From Brachyspira pilosicoli (GTDB lineage: Bacteria; Spirochaetota; Brachyspiria; Brachyspirales; Brachyspiraceae), in NCBI RefSeq assembly GCF_019402445.1, contig NZ_SRZM01000105.1, positions 1 to 10,429 of the forward strand: a stretch of 10,429 nucleotides of DNA, given 5' to 3'. The translations under genes were made by a program, and so were the position numbers. Below the pieces are notes generated by a model. That model did not search any database and was not told the origin of the DNA. It saw nothing but the letters and a program-made list of their open reading frames with translations. Of this stretch, positions 6,759 through 10,429 are shown one piece after another. Each line of letters opens with the position of its first letter. Positions within the stretch are counted from its first letter, which is position 1.

Positions 6759-6786
6759 TTGACAAAAGATAATAATAGTTTATTAT
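6759..6786 (+). promoter_or_regulatory. Sigma-70-type promoter of the outer-membrane protein gene
   Basis: TTGACA (6759-6764), a 16-nt spacer and TATTAT (6781-6786, 5 of 6). Predicted start of transcription is near 6793, followed by AAGGAG (6805-6810) exactly 6 nt before the ATG at 6817. Strong promoter plus ideal ribosome binding site suggests an abundantly made protein. Confidence 0.7.
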
Positions 6787-6816
6787 AAAAATATATAATT
6801 ACATAAGGAGACTATA

Positions 6817-7515
6817 ATGAAAAAGTATCTATTTCTAATGATATTAATAATCAATAGTTCTGTTTTTGCTAAAAGTGGTTTTGAAGCTATAATTAATGCT
6901 GATATTGGTAAATCTATTGGCATACCTATTGGAGATGTTGGTTTTGAGAGAAAAGCTTCTTTTGGTTTTGATGGTGCTCTTACTGCTCAGCTTGGTTTTT
7001 TAGCAGATTTTAATAATAACATGGCTATGAGTATATTAGGAGAAATAGGTTTTAGTCATGATAGTTTTTCTTATAGAGTTCCTAATACAGTATATCAAAG
7101 GCATACTATTCGTAATCGTTTTACTAGTTTACAATTAGGAGTGCTGCCTAAATTTAATATTAATAATTTTTCTCTAGGATTAGGAGCTGGGGTAAAAATT
7201 CCTTTTCATGGGAGAATAGAAACATATACAAGAATATCAGATACTGAAAGTTATAGACATTATGAAAAGATTAGTTTTAATGATATAAAATCAATATACA
7301 ATCAAATGTATGTTATACCATATATAAAATTAACTTTTGAATGGTTTTTCTCAGATATTAATTATAAAACTAGAGAATTTGTTGATACAAGAGATTTGGG
7401 TATTGGATTTTATTTGGGATATGATTTTGGACCTAAATCAAAAAATTATATAGGAACAGACAGTTTTGATATTGGTTTACAGCTTTCTCTAAGATTCAAA
7501 CCTGCTAAAAATTAA
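6817..7515 (+). CDS. Secreted protein, probable outer-membrane beta-barrel
   Basis: 232 residues. Residues 1-18 form a standard Sec signal peptide (MKKYLFLMILIINSSVFA, cleavage after VFA; no lipobox cysteine). The mature part of about 214 residues contains no cysteine and shows alternating hydrophobic/polar strands rich in Gly, Phe, Tyr and Ser, e.g. FGFDGALTAQLGFLADF, MAMSILGEIGFSHDSF, FSLGLGAGVKIPF, LGIGFYLGYDFG and a closing FDIGLQLSLRFK. This is typical of a small (8-10 strand) outer-membrane barrel. The last strand is followed by KPAKN rather than ending at the aromatic residue, slightly unlike the proteobacterial beta-signal. I cannot assign a specific family; Brachyspira-type spirochaetes carry many such porin-like proteins. 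It is a single gene with its own strong promoter and AAGGAG site, ending at a hairpin shared with the convergent molybdenum operon. Confidence 0.75.
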   Translation: MKKYLFLMILIINSSVFAKSGFEAIINADIGKSIGIPIGDVGFERKASFGFDGALTAQLGFLADFNNNMAMSILGEIGFSHDSFSYRVPNTVYQRHTIRNRFTSLQLGVLPKFNINNFSLGLGAGVKIPFHGRIETYTRISDTESYRHYEKISFNDIKSIYNQMYVIPYIKLTFEWFFSDINYKTREFVDTRDLGIGFYLGYDFGPKSKNYIGTDSFDIGLQLSLRFKPAKN

Positions 7516-7543
7516 AAAAAATTAAAAATTAAAAATATAATAT

Positions 7544-7576
7544 AAAGAGCATTATTTTTATTAAGTAATGCTCTTT
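7544..7576. terminator. Bidirectional hairpin terminator between the outer-membrane gene and moaC
   Basis: An 11-bp perfect stem AAAGAGCATTA (7544-7554) / TAATGCTCTTT (7566-7576) with an 11-nt loop. On the plus strand the stem ends in CTCTTTTATT; on the minus strand it is followed by an AT-rich, partly T-rich stretch. It sits 28 nt after the stop of the outer-membrane gene and only 2 nt beyond the moaC stop, so it can end both convergent transcripts. It is the only clear GC-containing hairpin in the window. The gap 7511-7537 is a loose ATTAAAAA-type tandem repeat with no other visible function. Confidence 0.75.
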
Positions 7577-7578
7577 TA

Positions 7579-8028
7579 TTAAATATTCTCTTTAGTTTTT
7601 GAAATTAATACAATATCGCCTATTTTCATTTTTTTATCTACTGCCTTACACATATCCCATATAGTTAAAAGAGAGATACTAACAGCAGTTAAAGCTTCCA
7701 TTTCTATTCCTGTTTTATAGCTGCATCTGCAATAAGACATTGCAATTATTCCATCATCTTCCAAAATAAAATCAATAGACACTTTTTCTATATTAATATT
7801 ATGGCACAAAGGTATAAGATTAGAAGTTTGTTTAGCCCCCATTATACCAGCTATTCTTGCAACCGATATAACATCGCCTTTTTTTATATTATTTTCTTTG
7901 ATTAAATCAATAGTATTTTTTGATAAATATATTTTTCCTTGAGCTTTGGCTTCTCTTTTTACAATATCTTTATTTCCAACATCAACCATATTGGCATTGC
8001 CATTTTCATCTATATGAGTTAATTCCAT
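7579..8028 (-). CDS. moaC: Cyclic pyranopterin monophosphate synthase (MoaC)
   Basis: Converts the MoaA product 3',8-cyclo-7,8-dihydro-GTP into cyclic pyranopterin monophosphate, the first stable molybdenum cofactor intermediate. 149 residues, slightly shorter than E. coli MoaC (161) because of a shorter tail. Family signatures run the full length: THIDENGNANMVDVGNKDI at the N-terminus, KGDVISVARIAGIMGAKQTS with catalytic K50 (E. coli K51), LIPLCHNI, and KTGIEMEALTAVS followed by DMCKAV with D125 and K128 (E. coli D128/K131). Last gene of the operon in this window. Its ATG lies 1 nt beyond the moaA stop codon and is preceded by a perfect AGGAGG (8034-8039, 5-nt gap) embedded in the last codons of moaA. 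Confidence 0.97.
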   Translation of the reverse strand: MELTHIDENGNANMVDVGNKDIVKREAKAQGKIYLSKNTIDLIKENNIKKGDVISVARIAGIMGAKQTSNLIPLCHNINIEKVSIDFILEDDGIIAMSYCRCSYKTGIEMEALTAVSISLLTIWDMCKAVDKKMKIGDIVLISKTKENI

Positions 8029-8029
8029 A

Positions 8030-8827
8030 TTATCCTCCTATCATACTAATAGATTTCACATCACTATAAGTGCCATTCTCAGGCTTACCTTCAATGCATT
8101 TTATAATAGAGCCTCTTATATCATTAAAATCAATTTTAAACTTAATATTACTATGCAAACAACTAAGCAAATAACCATCAGAAAGAAGCCTTATTCTATT
8201 ACAATATTTGCATCTATGAGGCCTATCATAATTGATACTATCAACCTTTTGAGAATTAATATTATAATATTGAATGGTTTGTAATTTAGCATTAACTTCA
8301 CTTGCATATTTTTCTAATAACGGCAATTCTTCCCTACTCTTCTCATCATAAACAACAACATTAATCTTTAATTGAAAACCAAGTTTAGAAGCTGTTTCAA
8401 TTCCTCTTAAAGCATCTTTTAAATTGCCGCCTCTTGTAATATATTTATACCTTTCATCATCTAAAGTATCAAGAGAAACATTAATAGAATCAAGACCTGC
8501 TTTTTTTAATTTTTCTGCTATAGGAGAGAGAAGGAGTGCATTTGTAGTCATAGCTATAATTTCAACATTTTTTACTGTTTTAATCATAGATACAAGCTCA
8601 TCAATGTTTTTTCTCACCAAAGGCTCTCCTCCTGTAAGACGAACCTTTTTAACTCCAAGCTCTGCTGCCTCTTTTACAACATTATATATTTGTTCATAAG
8701 ATAAAATTTCATTATGACTTTTTTTCTCAACACCATTTTCTGGCATACAATAAACACATCTTAAATTACATCTATCTGTAACAGATACCCTAATATAATT
8801 AATCTCTCTATTAAAGGAATCTAACAT
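8030..8827 (-). CDS. moaA: GTP 3',8-cyclase (MoaA), short form
   Basis: Radical SAM enzyme with two [4Fe-4S] clusters that turns GTP into 3',8-cyclo-7,8-dihydro-GTP, step one of molybdenum cofactor synthesis. From the ATG at 8827 (265 aa): SAM-cluster cysteines C20, C24 and C27 (CNLRCVYC), preceding R19, LTGGEPLVRK (64-73), MTTNALLL, SINVSLDTLDDERY, then the substrate-cluster cysteines C206, C209 and C223 (CKYCNRIRL...LLSCL) with the GTP-binding arginine pair in NRIRL, and the functional C-terminal Gly-Gly (MIGG). All key residues are present, but the protein is about 60 residues shorter than E. coli MoaA (329), mostly from the segment before the second cluster. A TTG at 8830 abuts the ATG; GGGGAG (8836-8841) is 8 nt from the ATG, so the ATG is chosen. 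The start overlaps the moeA stop by 17 nt, implying coupling. Confidence 0.94.
   Translation of the reverse strand: MLDSFNREINYIRVSVTDRCNLRCVYCMPENGVEKKSHNEILSYEQIYNVVKEAAELGVKKVRLTGGEPLVRKNIDELVSMIKTVKNVEIIAMTTNALLLSPIAEKLKKAGLDSINVSLDTLDDERYKYITRGGNLKDALRGIETASKLGFQLKINVVVYDEKSREELPLLEKYASEVNAKLQTIQYYNINSQKVDSINYDRPHRCKYCNRIRLLSDGYLLSCLHSNIKFKIDFNDIRGSIIKCIEGKPENGTYSDVKSISMIGG
8034..8039 (-). promoter_or_regulatory. moaC Shine-Dalgarno inside the moaA Gly-Gly codons
   Basis: The last moaA codons read ATG-ATA-GGA-GGA-TAA. The GGA-GGA encodes the C-terminal di-glycine that MoaA needs for activity and at the same time supplies AGGAGG, a perfect ribosome binding site 5 nt before the moaC ATG. 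It is the strongest Shine-Dalgarno sequence in the window. Confidence 0.8.
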
Positions 8828-10019
8828 CAACTATACTCCCCGCTTTTATATTAGAAACACCTATATCTATTTTTAATATTCCATTAGCCTCAGAGAAAGA
8901 TGCTATCATAGAAGAATTATTATAATTTATAAGTCTAGCTTCTAACTTTGTATTATTATGAATAAGCTTTACAGGTACATACTCAAGTCTTTCATTATCT
9001 TTTCTTTTAAACTCATCTGTCAATACAGCATTTGTATAACTACTGTCATAATTCAACCCCAAGCAACTTAATATATAAGCCTTAACCATAATCTCAAAAG
9101 TCATAAATGAAGAAACAGTATTACCAGGTAAAGCAAATACTGCCTTTTTATTAAGCTTACCAAAAAATAAAGGTTTACCAGGCTTCATAGCTAAACCATG
9201 AAATATTTGTTTTACTCCAATCTCCAACAATTCTTTATGCACATAATCAAAATCGCCCATAGATACTCCGCCGCTTATAAGTACAATATCATTTTCTTCC
9301 ATAGCCTTAGAAAGTATATTTTTTATCTCTCTTTCATTATCATTTACTTTGCCATAAAACTTACTATCACAAGATAATGCTAAAGTCCTTGATACAAGCA
9401 TAGGAGCATTAGCATCATATATCTGACCATCTTTTAAACTCTCTCCAATATTTGCTATTTCATCTCCTGTAGAAACAACTCCTACTTTAATTTTTTTCTT
9501 CACATCAATATTTGAAAAACCAAAACCTGCTAATATCGCTATATCTTTTGGAAGTAAAAATTTTTTATCTAGTATCTTTTCACCTGTTTTTTTATTGTTT
9601 CCTTTTTTTATTACATTATTGCTAATTTCTTTTTTTGTAAATTTAATAGTAGTTTTATCTGCTTCTATTTTTTCAGTCCATTCAACTCTCTGTACAGCAT
9701 TGCAATTTTCTGGCAGCATTGCACCAGTCATAATCTTCACGCATTCACCGCTATTAACTTTTATTTTCTCACAAAGCCCAGCATATATTATTTTGTCTTC
9801 AATTAAAACATAATCATCTTTATTTTCATCTTCTTTATTGTAGGCATATCCGTCCATAGATGATTTACTAAAAGGAGGGTCATCATTCAAAGCATAAATA
9901 TCATTAACTAAAACCCTATTATAAGAATTAAGTACAGATATTTTCTCTTCTCCATAATCCTCTATATTTTCTAATACCAATTTTAAAGCCTCATCAGGAT
10001 GCAAAAAAGTTCTAGACAT
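8811..10019 (-). CDS. moeA: Molybdopterin molybdenumtransferase (MoeA)
   Basis: Inserts molybdate into adenylylated molybdopterin, the final step giving active molybdenum cofactor. 402 residues, normal length (E. coli 411). Domains in order: N-terminal MoeA domain with PPFSKSSMDGYAY (48-60, conserved D56) and KIMTGAMLP (95-103); central MogA-like domain with VGVVSTGDEI (179-188), LISGGVSMGDFDYV (247-260), KPGKPLFFG (279-287) and ALPGNTVSS (296-304); C-terminal domain IV (about 325-402). The usual acidic 'RxxGED' turn reads KKGNN (138-142), losing both acidic residues. The gene follows modC by 35 nt, with GAGG (10029-10032) 9 nt before the ATG, and overlaps the moaA start by 17 nt. With no paralogue in view it probably serves as the sole transferase, but that is inference. 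Confidence 0.95.
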   Translation of the reverse strand: MSRTFLHPDEALKLVLENIEDYGEEKISVLNSYNRVLVNDIYALNDDPPFSKSSMDGYAYNKEDENKDDYVLIEDKIIYAGLCEKIKVNSGECVKIMTGAMLPENCNAVQRVEWTEKIEADKTTIKFTKKEISNNVIKKGNNKKTGEKILDKKFLLPKDIAILAGFGFSNIDVKKKIKVGVVSTGDEIANIGESLKDGQIYDANAPMLVSRTLALSCDSKFYGKVNDNEREIKNILSKAMEENDIVLISGGVSMGDFDYVHKELLEIGVKQIFHGLAMKPGKPLFFGKLNKKAVFALPGNTVSSFMTFEIMVKAYILSCLGLNYDSSYTNAVLTDEFKRKDNERLEYVPVKLIHNNTKLEARLINYNNSSMIASFSEANGILKIDIGVSNIKAGSIVDVRFL

Positions 10020-10054
10020 TTTTAATTACCTCAAACATAAACTATTTAAATATA

Positions 10055-10429
10055 TTATTCTAAAAACATAATATTATCAATATTAAGAGCTAAGTTTATT
10101 TCCATTCCAACATAATAATCTTTTTTATAATTCTCTTTATGCAAATGCCATATTATTTCACTTTCAGTATTTATAGGAGTAACAGTGATAACATAAGAAA
10201 AAATCTCTTCTACTATCTTTTTAATACGGCATTTTATATTAATGTTTTGAGAATTATGTAAATTATTATTTTCAAAAAAACTATTAGCCCTAACTCCTAC
10301 ATAATTTATATTATTATTATTACTATTAATTATAATATTCCAATCAACACACTCTATTTTTTTATCATCTAATAATCTCACCCTTGAAAAGTTCTCACAC
10401 CCAACAAGCAATGCAGAAAAATATGTTTT
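10055..10429 (-). CDS. modC: Molybdate ABC transporter ATP-binding protein, C-terminal part (ModC)
   Basis: Partial: the frame stays open to the window edge, so the ATPase domain (Walker A/B, signature) and true start lie outside. The visible 124 residues fit the tail of ModC. They begin KTYFSALLVGCENFSRV, matching the 'F.A.L.GC.N' stretch that links ATPase and regulatory domains in clostridial-type ModC. Then come a short CVDWNIII strand, a YVGVRANSFF segment (family: yvGIRahd/ped), and a TOBE-like beta domain to the end (CRIKKIVEEIFSYVITVTP ... EIIWHLHKENYKKDYYVGMEINLALN). The TOBE domain in this family binds oxyanion. A TTG at 10411 could be mistaken for a start, but homology continues upstream of it. 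Its place ahead of moeA-moaA-moaC supports molybdate rather than sulfate or another substrate. Stop codon at 10055, 35 nt before the moeA ATG. Confidence 0.8.
   Translation of the reverse strand, partial: KTYFSALLVGCENFSRVRLLDDKKIECVDWNIIINSNNNNINYVGVRANSFFENNNLHNSQNINIKCRIKKIVEEIFSYVITVTPINTESEIIWHLHKENYKKDYYVGMEINLALNIDNIMFLE

Noticed and set aside
7511..7537. Short ATTAAAAA tandem repeat as a regulatory or CRISPR-like repeat
   Set aside because: Only about three imperfect units of pure A/T after a stop codon; no spacers and no conserved unit.
10055..10411. Treating the last minus-strand frame as a complete small protein starting at TTG 10411
   Set aside because: The frame continues open to the window edge and the residues upstream of the TTG (KTYFSA) extend the ModC-type similarity, so it is the end of a larger gene.

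Overview
The window is very AT-rich, with short A/T-dominated intergenic gaps, AGGAG-type ribosome binding sites and sigma-70-type promoters (TTGACA / TATAAT). Protein content suggests a host-associated anaerobic spirochaete, most likely Brachyspira. Pointers are a small 'PIAPLDLQ' protein paired with a SwrB/DUF6115-like membrane protein, a MAF-type (DUF115) motility glycosyltransferase, a lone CheY-like receiver, an outer-membrane-barrel-like protein, and clostridial-looking molybdenum genes. The genus call is inference from composition and gene families, not from a database match.

Layout, left to right. (1) 31-1269 (-): lysA, diaminopimelate decarboxylase, under its own promoter. (2) 1436-2646 (+): a two-gene unit of a small 'PIAPLDLQ' protein and an N-terminally anchored, Lys/Glu/Asn-rich protein ending in a helix-turn-helix. 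It resembles SwrB-type proteins that assist flagellar export. (3) 2650-3072 (-): a single-domain receiver, converging on the previous unit. (4) 3200-4933 (+): a MAF/DUF115 glycosyltransferase-like protein, divergent from the receiver and probably read from a leaderless mRNA. (5) 5010-6734 (+): an M24 Xaa-Pro aminopeptidase followed after 3 nt by a membrane-anchored HNH nuclease of the DUF1524/GmrSD-C type. (6) 6817-7515 (+): a secreted protein, probably an outer-membrane beta-barrel. (7) 7579-10429 (-): a tightly packed molybdenum operon, modC (C-terminal part only) - moeA - moaA - moaC, converging on the outer-membrane gene across a shared hairpin terminator.

How the genes work together. Genes 1436-4933 look like a scattered motility module: an export helper pair, a CheY-like receiver and a flagellin-glycosylation-type enzyme. 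The block at 7579-10429 covers molybdate uptake (ModC), the first step of molybdenum cofactor synthesis (MoaA and MoaC, GTP to cPMP) and molybdate insertion (MoeA). MoaD, MoaE and MogA are not in this window. lysA and the peptidase are housekeeping genes.

No CRISPR array, tRNA, rRNA, IS element, phage gene or obvious toxin/defence island is visible. The most interesting leads are the SwrB-like pair, the probably leaderless glycosyltransferase gene, the surface-anchored nuclease coupled to a peptidase, a shortened MoaA, and a MoeA that lacks the acidic residues of its usual GED motif.
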